Assembly (NCBI RefSeq): GCF_040365005.1
Contig: NZ_BAABWV010000001.1
Span: 513,072-577,071, forward strand
Source: Antarcticimicrobium sp040365005
Lineage (GTDB): Bacteria; Pseudomonadota; Alphaproteobacteria; Rhodobacterales; Rhodobacteraceae
Length of the DNA: 64,000 nucleotides
Reading direction: 5' to 3'
Numbering within the stretch: the first letter of the stretch is position 1; each line of letters starts with the position of its first letter. The notes under the pieces were generated by a model. The model made no database searches and was not told where the DNA came from. It was given only the letters and a program-made list of their open reading frames with translations. Position numbers and translations under genes: made by a program. This document shows, piece after piece, positions 17,114-25,200 of this stretch.

Positions 17114-17895
17114 GCGTCCTCCTGCGTTTCTGTTTGCGCCTGCGTGCCATCAAGCAGGGTCGAAACCTCCTGCGCGAAGCGATCCAGGTGGTCGGAGATG
17201 GTCCAACCCACGTGTTGCGCGCCCAGCCGCAGCACCAATCCGCAGGGCAGATCGGGATCCTCGGCAAAGACCGGCGTCACCGGCTTGCCCAACAGATCGC
17301 CCAGCGCCGCCGCCACCGTCCCCCGCGCCGCCTCGGACAGCGGCAGCGAGGCATGGATTTCCGGCGGCTTGCCGGCGTCAAAGGCCTGGCGCAGCCGGTC
17401 GCGATCCGCCTGCGCCAGCCCGCCGAGCCGCGCGGCAAAGGTCCGTGCCATGCGGTCGACAAGGTCCTGGTCGGCCATCTCGGACAGGATGTTGCGCGCC
17501 ATGATCACGAAGCTGTCGCCGGCGCGATGCCGCAGACGGTCGAGAAAGGCGGATTTCTCCTCCGCGATCTGCGCCTGCCACGCCGTCCGCTGGGCGGTGA
17601 CCTCGGCCTTGGCGGCGTCGACCAGCGCGCTGCGCCGGACCTCGGCCTCGGCCTCGGCAGCCAGCAACCGGTCGTGGCGCGCCTGCTCCAGCGCATGAAT
17701 GGCGGCGCGGTGCTCCTCGGCGGCTGCCTCGGCCTTGGCGCGGGCCTGTTCGGCCTCGGTCAGGCGCTGCGCCACGGCCTCCTGCCGGGCCTGCAGGGCG
17801 CGGGCCAGCGGACGGTAGAGCGCCCAGCGCAACAGCAGCACCAGGACCAGGAAGTTCACGATCTGGGCGCTGACCGTGAGCCAGTCGATCTGCAC
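17110..17895 (-). CDS. atpF: N-type F-ATPase b subunit with delta-like C-terminal extension
   Basis: 261 residues against about 160 for ordinary b. One N-terminal membrane helix ('IVNFLVLVLLLRWALYRPLA'), a long Ala/Glu/Arg coiled-coil stalk (about 30-130), then a C-terminal domain whose 'LPCGLVLRLGAQHVGWTISD' resembles the end of the delta/OSCP subunit. No separate atpH exists in the operon, so a b-delta fusion is inferred. The start is a GTG at 17895, 3 bases after the atpE stop. Confidence 0.88.
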   Translation of the reverse strand: MQIDWLTVSAQIVNFLVLVLLLRWALYRPLARALQARQEAVAQRLTEAEQARAKAEAAAEEHRAAIHALEQARHDRLLAAEAEAEVRRSALVDAAKAEVTAQRTAWQAQIAEEKSAFLDRLRHRAGDSFVIMARNILSEMADQDLVDRMARTFAARLGGLAQADRDRLRQAFDAGKPPEIHASLPLSEAARGTVAAALGDLLGKPVTPVFAEDPDLPCGLVLRLGAQHVGWTISDHLDRFAQEVSTLLDGTQAQTETQEDA

Positions 17896-17898
17896 CGG

Positions 17899-18189
17899 TC
17901 AGCCCCCCGCGCCCTGTGCGGCGGCCTCGATCGCCCAGTTCCAGAACGGGTTGGCGAACAGCAGGATCATCGCCACCACGAAACAATAGATGGCGGTGGA
18001 TTCGATCATGGCGAGGCTGACGAACAGGGTTCGGGTGATGGTATTGGCCTCGTCCGGTTGCTGGGCGATGGCCTGCAATGCCTGGGCGGCGGCGCGGGCC
18101 TCGCCCAGGGCGGGGCCAATCGAGCCGATGGCAATGGTCAGCCCGGCGGTGATGATCGAAACGGTGGCAATCAGGGTCAGCGCATCCAT
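17899..18189 (-). CDS. atpE: N-type F-ATPase c subunit with sodium-type ligand set
   Basis: 96 residues, two membrane helices. Helix 1 contains 'GSIGPALGEARAAAQAL' with Glu30 where Na+-dependent c subunits usually have Gln; helix 2 contains 'MIESTAIYCF' with Glu63, Ser64, Thr65 and Tyr68, the Na+-coordination set known from Ilyobacter-type c rings. Forms the rotating ring. The presence of carboxylates in both helices is a feature reported for N-ATPases. Confidence 0.93.
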   Translation of the reverse strand: MDALTLIATVSIITAGLTIAIGSIGPALGEARAAAQALQAIAQQPDEANTITRTLFVSLAMIESTAIYCFVVAMILLFANPFWNWAIEAAAQGAGG

Positions 18190-18217
18190 ACGATCCGTCC
18201 TTTCGCGTTCAGGCGCG

Positions 18218-18955
18218 TCATGCGCCGGTTTCCTTGTTTTTTATCTGGTTCTCGGCGGCGCCCGGCTCATCGCCGCTGGCCGAGGCGATATAGACCATCG
18301 CCAGAACCGCGATGATATAGGCCTGCACCACCCCGGTCAGCAGCCCCAGGAGCTGCAACAACACCGGGAAAAAGAACGGCACCACCGCCAGCAGCACGGC
18401 GACGACAACGGTGCCGCTCATCACGTTGCCATAGAGCCGCACGGCAAGCGCGATGGTGCGCGACAGCTCTCCGATCACGTTGAAGGGGGCCATCAGCGGC
18501 GTCGGTTCGAAGTAATGGCGCAGGTATCCCAGCAGCCCGTCCTCGGCGATGCCATAGATCGGCACCGCCAACAGTACGCAAAGCGCCAGTGCCACGGTGG
18601 TGGAGAGCGACCCGGTTGGCGACATGAAGCCGGGGATCACCCCCATCAGGTTGGACAGCAGCGTGAACAGGAACAGCGTGCCGATGAACGGCAGGTAACG
18701 GCCCGGATCGCCGCCGCCGATCTCGCGGATCTGGTCACGGATCATCCCGATCACCGTCTCGACCCCGAGGCGCCAGCGCGATGTCGGCTCCGGTGTCGCC
18801 GCCGCGGCCAGGAGGCCCCAGGTGGCAATGCGACCGCCGATCACCAGCACTGCCATCACCACCCAGGTGTTGACGATGGTGGCCGAGACGCCCCAGTCGC
18901 CCAACGGCCCCAGTGGCAGGGTAAAGACGATCTGGCTGTCCGGTGAGATCTGCAT
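18218..18955 (-). CDS. atpB: N-type F-ATPase a subunit
   Basis: About 245 residues, 5-6 membrane helices. The essential Arg lies in 'LAVRLYGNVMSGTVVVAVL' (RLxGN motif). 'PFIGTLFLFTLLSNLMGVIP' is the usual TM block. ATG at 18955 ('MQISPDSQIV') is 4 bp after the atpR stop. Forms the ion half-channels facing the c ring. Confidence 0.93.
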   Translation of the reverse strand: MQISPDSQIVFTLPLGPLGDWGVSATIVNTWVVMAVLVIGGRIATWGLLAAAATPEPTSRWRLGVETVIGMIRDQIREIGGGDPGRYLPFIGTLFLFTLLSNLMGVIPGFMSPTGSLSTTVALALCVLLAVPIYGIAEDGLLGYLRHYFEPTPLMAPFNVIGELSRTIALAVRLYGNVMSGTVVVAVLLAVVPFFFPVLLQLLGLLTGVVQAYIIAVLAMVYIASASGDEPGAAENQIKNKETGA

Positions 18956-18959
18956 CGCC

Positions 18960-19244
18960 CTAGCCCCGCCGCGCCCGGCGCACCGCGACCGCACGGATCA
19001 GCGCGAACCCCGCCAGCGCACCGACCAGCGCCAAAGCCGGCTGCGTTGCAATTGACAGCAGCCCGGCAAACCCCGCCAGCACCACCGCCAGGCGCAGCAC
19101 CGCCCCGCCGACCAGCGCCAGCGCCCCGGAGCCATCCGGGCGCAGTCGCGCCGCGGCCCGCCAGAGCCACGCCAAATGCAGCGCCCCCAGTGCCGCGCCG
19201 GTGAGCACCCCGAGGGCCAGATCGAGCATCATTTCAACGGTCAT
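18960..19244 (-). CDS. atpR: AtpR, small membrane protein of N-ATPase operons
   Basis: 94 residues with three hydrophobic segments ('LALGVLTGAALGALHLAWLW', 'ALVGGAVLRLAVVLAGFAG', 'ALAGFALIRAVAV'). Each segment has a buried or bordering polar residue (His in the first, Arg in the second and third). AtpR is diagnostic of N-ATPases and is thought to help c-ring assembly through a membrane Arg. Start ATG 19244 overlaps atpQ by 11 bp. Confidence 0.82.
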   Translation of the reverse strand: MTVEMMLDLALGVLTGAALGALHLAWLWRAAARLRPDGSGALALVGGAVLRLAVVLAGFAGLLSIATQPALALVGALAGFALIRAVAVRRARRG

Positions 19245-19572
19245 CCCCGGTCTCCCTTGTTTCCTGCGCCCCGTTGCCCGGTCGCATCCCGGTGCGGCGC
19301 ACCCACCACCAGGCGTTGAGCGATCCCAGCGCCACCCCGGCCAGCAACCCCATGATGGTCCAGGACGGGCCATCGGCAAATCGCGCGTCGAGCCAGCGAC
19401 CCAGTGCCACCCCGGCCAGCGTCGGCACCGCGACGGCCCAGCCCACCAGCCCGAACATGCCGACCCCGAACCAGACTGTGTGGTGCCCCTCGCGCCGGGC
19501 GCGGACGCGCTGCTCGGCCTTGCGGCCGATGGTGCGGTCCAGCGGTTCGGTCTCGCCCTCCCGACGCGTCAT
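19234..19572 (-). CDS. atpQ: AtpQ (AtpI/AtpZ-like) small membrane protein of the N-ATPase operon
   Basis: 112 residues: a charged N-terminus, two hydrophobic helices ('GVGMFGLVGWAVAVPTLAGV' and 'WTIMGLLAGVALGSLNAWWW') and the AtpI-like 'LGRWLDARFADGPSWTI' between them. Position second after beta/epsilon matches the atpDCQR order. Probably an assembly or ion-supply factor. Overlaps atpC by 4 bp. Confidence 0.82.
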   Translation of the reverse strand: MTRREGETEPLDRTIGRKAEQRVRARREGHHTVWFGVGMFGLVGWAVAVPTLAGVALGRWLDARFADGPSWTIMGLLAGVALGSLNAWWWVRRTGMRPGNGAQETRETGDDR

Positions 19573-19973
19573 CGCTCGAACTCCATCATGCCGCGAATGG
19601 CCCCGGCCTCGAGCCGGGCCAGCGCGGTGCGCGCCGCGCGTTCGCTGTCGTCAAGGGCCAGGAACCGGCGCGCCACCGCATCGCGCAGGGTGGCCAGGTC
19701 ATCGCCCTCGATGGCGTCGAGCACTGCGACCCGGACCGTGGCGCCGCATTTGACCAGCGTCCCCTCGTCGATGCCCAGCACCCGCTCCTGTCCCGCGTCG
19801 TCGATATAGAACAGCAGCCCGGGCGCCAGCGTGGTCACCATGTCGATGTGGCGCGGCAGCAGGGTGAAGGCCCCCTGCGCCCCCTCGGCCGAGAGCTTGC
19901 GAATGGCGGTTTTGACCAACCCGGCCGCCGGAACGTACAGTTCCAGCTCCATCCTGTCCGACGGCGCGCTCAT
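19569..19973 (-). CDS. atpC: N-type F-ATPase epsilon subunit
   Basis: 134 residues with the N-terminal beta-sandwich ('MELELYVPAAGLVKTAIRKL', 'GAFTLLPRHIDMVTTLAPGL') and a short helical C-terminus ('RTALARLEAGAIRGMMEFE'). Start ATG 19973 overlaps atpD by 4 bp. Couples the central stalk and regulates hydrolysis in F-ATPases. Confidence 0.9.
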   Translation of the reverse strand: MSAPSDRMELELYVPAAGLVKTAIRKLSAEGAQGAFTLLPRHIDMVTTLAPGLLFYIDDAGQERVLGIDEGTLVKCGATVRVAVLDAIEGDDLATLRDAVARRFLALDDSERAARTALARLEAGAIRGMMEFER

Positions 19974-21412
19974 GTGGCGGCCTCCGCGTCGGTGATGGAG
20001 CCGATCATGAACAGCGCCCGCTCGGGCCGGTCGTTGAAGGCCCCGGACAGGATCTGTTCACAACCCTCCAGCGTCTGGTTCAGCGGGACGCGCCGGCCCT
20101 TGGCGGTGGTGAACCGCTCGGTCGCGCGGAACGGCTGGGTGAGGAACCGTTCCAGCCGCCGGGCGATGGCGACGGTGCGGCGATCCTCGACCGAAAGCTG
20201 CTCCAGCCCCAGCATGGCGATCACGTCCTTGAGGCTTTCGTATTCCGCCAGCGTCCGGCGTACCGCCCGCGCCACCTTGACGTGACGGGCGGAGGCGGTC
20301 GTGGGGGTCAGCATCTTCGAGGCCGATTCCAGCGGATCGACGGCGGGATAAAGCCCCTGCGCCGCCCGCTTGCGCGACAGCACGATGGACGAGGACAGAT
20401 GCCCGAACACATGGGTCGCCGCCGGGTCGGTAAAATCGTCGGCCGGCACATAGACCGCCTGGATCGAGGTCAGCGCCCCCGAGGCGGTGGAGCAGATCCG
20501 TTCCTCCAGTTCGGCGATCTCGGTGCCAAGCGAGGGCTGGTAGCCCACCCGCGACGGCAGTTGCCCCAGCAACCCCGAAACCTCGGCCCCGGCCTGGACA
20601 AAGCGATAGATGTTGTCGATCAGCACCAGCACGTCGGTGTTCAGCTCGTCCCGGAAATGCTCGGCAATCGACATCGCCGCATGGCCGACGCGAAACCGCA
20701 CGGCGGGGCGTTCGTTCATCTGGCCAAACACCATCACCGTGTTGTCGAGCACCCCGGCCTCGGCCATCTCGCGGTGAAATTCCTCGGCCTCGCGCGAGCG
20801 TTCGCCAATGCCGCAGAACAGGCTGACCCCGTCGTAGGCCCCCGACATGTTGTAGATCATCTCGGCGATCAGCACCGTCTTGCCCACGCCGGCGCCGCCG
20901 AACAGGCCGGCCTTGCCGCCCCGCTCGATCGGGCAGAGCAGGTCGATGGCTTTGATCCCGGTCTCGAAGATCTCGGACTGGGTGCGGCGGTGTTTCAGCG
21001 CCGGCGGAGCGTTGAAGATCGAGCGGCGCGGCGCGGCGTCCAACGGCGCACCACCGTCGATCGCCGTGCCGAACAGGTCGAGCATCCGCCCCAGCGTGTC
21101 GCGCCCCACCGGAACCTGAAGCCCCTGCCCGGTCCCTCGCAGGCGCGCGCCGAGCCGCACCGGCGCCCCGGCCGACAGCACGAGACCCCGGGCCAGATCC
21201 TCGGCCGGGAAAGAGGCGATCTCGATCCGCAACTCGGGATCGTCGAGGCCGACGAAAAGCTCTTGCGCGCGCGGGGCCGGCCCCTCGAGCCTCAACTCGA
21301 TCATCTGGCCCGAAATCCGCACGATCCGCGCGACCGTATCAGTGGGCGCGCCGGCGCCCTCGGGGGCGCCGGCGGTCGCAGGGGGATCGGATTGCCGCAG
21401 ATCGGTGGTCAT
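19970..21412 (-). CDS. atpD: N-type F-ATPase beta subunit
   Basis: 480 residues. Walker A 'GGAGVGKTVLIAEMIYN', catalytic Glu in 'CGIGERSREAEEFHREM', Walker B region 'DVLVLIDNIYRFVQAGAEVS' and 'DDFTDPAATHVFGHLSSSIV' identify the catalytic subunit. ATG at 21412 ('MTTDLRQSD') is chosen; a codon 22 positions upstream is possible but not family-like. First gene of the nine-gene operon; about 230 bp separate it from the divergent gdhA. Confidence 0.95.
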   Translation of the reverse strand: MTTDLRQSDPPATAGAPEGAGAPTDTVARIVRISGQMIELRLEGPAPRAQELFVGLDDPELRIEIASFPAEDLARGLVLSAGAPVRLGARLRGTGQGLQVPVGRDTLGRMLDLFGTAIDGGAPLDAAPRRSIFNAPPALKHRRTQSEIFETGIKAIDLLCPIERGGKAGLFGGAGVGKTVLIAEMIYNMSGAYDGVSLFCGIGERSREAEEFHREMAEAGVLDNTVMVFGQMNERPAVRFRVGHAAMSIAEHFRDELNTDVLVLIDNIYRFVQAGAEVSGLLGQLPSRVGYQPSLGTEIAELEERICSTASGALTSIQAVYVPADDFTDPAATHVFGHLSSSIVLSRKRAAQGLYPAVDPLESASKMLTPTTASARHVKVARAVRRTLAEYESLKDVIAMLGLEQLSVEDRRTVAIARRLERFLTQPFRATERFTTAKGRRVPLNQTLEGCEQILSGAFNDRPERALFMIGSITDAEAAT

Positions 21413-21641
21413 GCACGCTCCGCCTGTCGCGGAACGCGCGCGGGCCAGTCCGGCGCCATCCGCTACCAGAGCAGTCAATCAGGGTTCGGGCCGGGAATCC
21501 AGAGCCCATTTGCCGCAGCGCAGCAAGGCCCGGGCCACAACCGATCCGCGACAGATCGGCACGGCACAATGGACCCTGCGGCGCGTTTGGCCTAACACAT
21601 CATCGGATCATCCAGGTATTTCGTGAGGGGGCAGCAGGACG

Positions 21642-22949
21642 ATGGCGACCAAGAAAACCGAAGAGACACCCGAACAGGTGGCACAGCCCGCCGGGATGTT
21701 CGAGACCGCGCGCGAGAACCTGCGCATCGCCTGCGAAAAACTCAACATCCACCCCGATGTCTACGAAGAACTCCAGTTCCCGCGCGAGACCCTGGCCGTC
21801 ACCCTGCTGATCCGGATGGACGATGGCCGCCGCCGGGCGTTCAAGGCCTGGCGCTGCCGCTACAACGACCGGCGCGGCCCGACCAAGGGCGGCGTGCGGT
21901 TTCACCCCAATGTCTCGCTCGACGAGGTGGAGACGCTGTCGTTCTGGATGACGTTCAAATGCGCGGTGGCCAACCTGCCCTTTGGCGGTGGCAAGGGGGG
22001 CGTCTGCGTCGATACCAAGACCCTGTCACCGACCGAGCTGGAGCGGCTGAGCCGCGCCTATATCGAGGCCTTCGCCTCGTTCATCGGGCCGGACCGCGAC
22101 ATCATGGCGCCGGACATGTACACCAACGGCATCGTCATGGCCTGGATGTCGGATGAATACGCCTCAATCACCGGCGCGCCGCTGCCGATGGCGATCACCG
22201 GAAAGCCGATCGCCTTCGGCGGCACAACCGGGCGCACCGACGCCACCGCGCGCGGCGGCTACCTGGCACTGCGGCACCTGGAATCCTCGCTGGGGCTGGA
22301 GCCGGACAAGGCGACCGTGGCGATCCAGGGCTTCGGCAACGTCGGCTATCACTGTGCCAAGCTGCTGCACGCGGACGGCTACAAGATCGTGGCGATCAGC
22401 GATTCCAGCGGCGCGATCCACGATCCCGACGGGCTCGATCCGCTGGCGGTGATGGAGCACAAGCATTCCAACCATGGCGTCACCGGCGCCAAGGGCCACG
22501 GCAAGACCCGCAAGATCTCGAACGAAGAGCTGCTGGAGCTGGACTGCGACGTGCTGGTGCCCGCCGCGCTGGAGCGCCAGATCACCGAGGAGAACGCAGG
22601 CCGGATCCGGGCGCCGATCATCCTGGAGATGGCCAACGGCCCGATCACCCCCGAGGCCGACGCCATCCTGACCGAGGCCGGCTGCGTGATCATCCCCGAC
22701 ATCCTGGCCAATTCCGGCGGCGTGACGGTGTCGCACCTGGAATGGGTGCAGAACCGCTCCGGATTCTACTGGGACGGCTCGCGGGTGCGCGATCACCTGA
22801 AAACCACCATGACGACCGAAACCCAGGCGGTCTGGGCGCTGCACAACGAGATGGACCTGTCGATGCGCGAGGCGGCCTATGTCCACGGGCTGCGCCGCAT
22901 CGCCGAGGCGGTCGAGGCGCGCGGCACCCAGGCCTATTTCGAGCAGTAA
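21642..22949 (+). CDS. gdhA: Glutamate dehydrogenase (Glu/Leu/Phe/Val dehydrogenase family)
   Basis: 435 residues, the hexameric RocG/GudB-like type. Substrate-binding Lys residues lie in 'GPTKGGVRFHPNVSLDEVE' and 'LPFGGGKGGVCVDTKTL'; the catalytic Asp is in 'IGPDRDIMAPDMYTNG'; the nucleotide fold is 'VAIQGFGNVGYHCAKLLHAD'. Interconverts glutamate and 2-oxoglutarate plus ammonia in the cytosol. Cofactor preference cannot be judged safely. Starts at ATG 21642 after a CAGGA ribosome site; stands alone, divergent from the ATPase operon. Confidence 0.93.
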   Translation: MATKKTEETPEQVAQPAGMFETARENLRIACEKLNIHPDVYEELQFPRETLAVTLLIRMDDGRRRAFKAWRCRYNDRRGPTKGGVRFHPNVSLDEVETLSFWMTFKCAVANLPFGGGKGGVCVDTKTLSPTELERLSRAYIEAFASFIGPDRDIMAPDMYTNGIVMAWMSDEYASITGAPLPMAITGKPIAFGGTTGRTDATARGGYLALRHLESSLGLEPDKATVAIQGFGNVGYHCAKLLHADGYKIVAISDSSGAIHDPDGLDPLAVMEHKHSNHGVTGAKGHGKTRKISNEELLELDCDVLVPAALERQITEENAGRIRAPIILEMANGPITPEADAILTEAGCVIIPDILANSGGVTVSHLEWVQNRSGFYWDGSRVRDHLKTTMTTETQAVWALHNEMDLSMREAAYVHGLRRIAEAVEARGTQAYFEQ

Positions 22950-23010
22950 CCCCCGGCCCGGCGCAGTGCCGCGCTAACCGTCACGCAGGGCGGCGGCCCC
23001 GGCGACACCG

Positions 23011-23961
23011 TCATCCGCCCTGCCGAAACGCCGAGGGCGGCTTGCCGAACTCCTGCGCAAAGGCGCGGGTCATCGCCGCCGGGGTCTGGTAGCCGCAACG
23101 CAGCGCGATCTCGGCAATTGAATAGCCCGACTGCTCGGCATAGCGCCGCGCCGTCGTCAGCCGCAGACGCTTGTACACCACCTGCGGCCCGGCGCCGAGA
23201 TGGGCGTGAAAGGCGCGCGCCAGCGTCTTGGGGTGCGCCCCCATCCGCGCCGCCAGCTGCGGAATCGACAGCGGCTCTTCCAGGTGGGACGACATCAGCG
23301 CGATGCAGCCATCGACCAGTTTCGACCCGGTGCTGCGCACCATCCGCCCCGGTGGCGGATCGCCGCGCGCGAACATGAAGAACGAGGCCACCTCGAGGCG
23401 CATCGCCTCGCCATGGGCGCGGGCGATCAGCTCCAGCACCAGGTCAAAGGCGGTCATCGCCCCGCCGCAGGTCAGCATCCGCCGATCCATGACGAACCGG
23501 CTCTCCTCGGCCTCGACCGCGTCGAAGGTCTCGAAGAACCCGGTCAGCTCGTTCGGGTGGATGGTGGCGCGGTGCCCGTCCAGCAGCCCCGCCGCCGCCA
23601 TCAGCCAACTGCCGGTGTCCATGCCCGCCACCGCCCCGAAGCGCCGCGCGGCGGCCTTGAGCGCGCGCAGCACCGGCGGGGTGGCGTGACGCTGCACGTC
23701 GTAACTGGGCAGCACGAACAGATAATCGCCGCCCGCATGGTCGGACAGGCGGCAATCCGGCAGCACCGGCAAACCGCTGGACGAGGCCACCGGCGCCCCG
23801 TCGACAGTGACGAATCTCCAGCGGTACAGCTCCCGGCGGCCCAGCTCGTTGGCAGCGCGCAGCGGCTCGACCGCGTTGGCAAGGCAATGGTTGGAGAACC
23901 GCGGGAACAAGAGCACCGCGATCTCCTCTGGTTTTGACGATTGGATGTGCCATTTTCGCAT
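23011..23961 (-). CDS. GlxA-family AraC-type transcriptional regulator
   Basis: 316 residues: an N-terminal DJ-1/PfpI-like sensor ('EEIAVLLFPRFSNHCLANAV' to 'MLTCGGAMTAFDLVLELIA') and a C-terminal AraC HTH pair ('LSIPQLAARMGAHPKTLARA', 'IAEIALRCGYQTPAAMTRAF'). Related regulators control carnitine, choline and glycine-betaine genes in proteobacteria. It is divergent from the acyl-CoA dehydrogenase gene with about 78 bp between starts, so the CoA-pathway operon is the probable target. Confidence 0.9.
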   Translation of the reverse strand: MRKWHIQSSKPEEIAVLLFPRFSNHCLANAVEPLRAANELGRRELYRWRFVTVDGAPVASSSGLPVLPDCRLSDHAGGDYLFVLPSYDVQRHATPPVLRALKAAARRFGAVAGMDTGSWLMAAAGLLDGHRATIHPNELTGFFETFDAVEAEESRFVMDRRMLTCGGAMTAFDLVLELIARAHGEAMRLEVASFFMFARGDPPPGRMVRSTGSKLVDGCIALMSSHLEEPLSIPQLAARMGAHPKTLARAFHAHLGAGPQVVYKRLRLTTARRYAEQSGYSIAEIALRCGYQTPAAMTRAFAQEFGKPPSAFRQGG

Positions 23962-24039
23962 GATTTCAGTCTAATTCCGCATAACCCTGCCCTGCAAGCG
24001 CCCTAACTTGAGCGCGAAACGCGACAGGAGGACCCCGCG

Positions 24040-25200
24040 ATGCATTTCGGTTTGAGCGACGAGCAGGAGATGATCGTCTCCACCGTCCGCAGCTTTGTCG
24101 AGAACGAGATCTACCCGCACGAGGCCGAGGTCGAGCGTACCGGTCAGGTCCCCGAGGAGCTGGGGCAAGCGATCAAGCAGAAGGTCATCGACCTAGGCTT
24201 CTATGCCTGCAATTTCCCCGAAGAGGTCGGCGGCGCCGGCCTGTCGCACCTGGATTTCACCCTGGTCGAACGCGAGCTTGGCCGCGGGTCGATGGCGCTG
24301 ACGCATTTCTTCGGGCGGCCGCAGAACATCCTGATGGCCTGCAAGGGCGACCAGCGCGAGCGTTACCTGCTGCCGGCGGTGCGGGGCGAGCGGATGGACG
24401 CGCTTGCGATGACCGAACCGGACGCGGGCTCGGACGTGCGTGGCATGAAATGCCAGGCGGTGCGGGATGGCGGCGACTGGGTGCTGAACGGCTCCAAGCA
24501 TTTCATCTCGGGGGCCGATCACGCGGATTTCTTCATCGTCTTCGTCGCCACCGGCGTCGACGAGACGCCCAAGGGCCCCAAGAAACGCATCACCACCTTC
24601 CTTGTCGATCGCGGCACCCCGGGGTTCGAGGTGCGCGACGGCTATCGCTCGGTCAGCCATCGCGGCTACAAGAACTGCATTCTCTACTTCGACAACTGCC
24701 GCCTGCCTGACGCGCAGGTGCTGGGCGAGGTCGACGGCGGTTTCGACGTGATGAACGAATGGCTTTACGCCACGCGGGTGACGGTCGCGGCCTTTTGCGT
24801 GGGGCGCGCACGGCGCTGCTTCGACCATGCGCTGAGCTATGCCGCCGAGCGCAAGCAGTTCGGCCAGCCGATCGGCAAGTTCCAGGGCGTCGGCTTCCAG
24901 ATCGCCGACATGATCACCGAGATCGACGCCGCCGACTGGCTGACGCTGGCGTCGGCCTGGCGGCTGGACCAGGGGCTGCCCGCCAACCGCGAGATTGCCA
25001 GTGCCAAGGTCTATGCCTCGGAAATGCTGGCGCGGGTCACTGACGCCACCCTGCAGATCCACGGCGGCATGGGCCTGATGGACGATTTTCCGATCGAACG
25101 GTTCTGGCGCGACGCGCGGGTGGAGCGGATCTGGGACGGCACCAGCGAGATCCAGCGCCACATCATCAGCCGCGACCTCCTGCGCCCGCTGGGGGCGTGA
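24040..25200 (+). CDS. Acyl-CoA dehydrogenase
   Basis: 386 residues with the standard Acad layout: helical N-domain, the FAD/substrate signature 'AMTEPDAGSDVRGMKC' and 'HGGMGLMDDFPIERFWRDAR' near the end. Uses FAD and passes electrons to ETF. Oddity: the position of the usual catalytic Glu ('YEGT') is Asp366 in 'ERIWDGTSEIQ'. First gene of an operon with an acyl-CoA synthetase and a CaiD-like hydratase; it would make the 2,3-double bond between the activation and hydration steps. The stop overlaps the next start (TGATG). AGGAGG-like ribosome site before ATG 24040. Confidence 0.9.
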   Translation: MHFGLSDEQEMIVSTVRSFVENEIYPHEAEVERTGQVPEELGQAIKQKVIDLGFYACNFPEEVGGAGLSHLDFTLVERELGRGSMALTHFFGRPQNILMACKGDQRERYLLPAVRGERMDALAMTEPDAGSDVRGMKCQAVRDGGDWVLNGSKHFISGADHADFFIVFVATGVDETPKGPKKRITTFLVDRGTPGFEVRDGYRSVSHRGYKNCILYFDNCRLPDAQVLGEVDGGFDVMNEWLYATRVTVAAFCVGRARRCFDHALSYAAERKQFGQPIGKFQGVGFQIADMITEIDAADWLTLASAWRLDQGLPANREIASAKVYASEMLARVTDATLQIHGGMGLMDDFPIERFWRDARVERIWDGTSEIQRHIISRDLLRPLGA

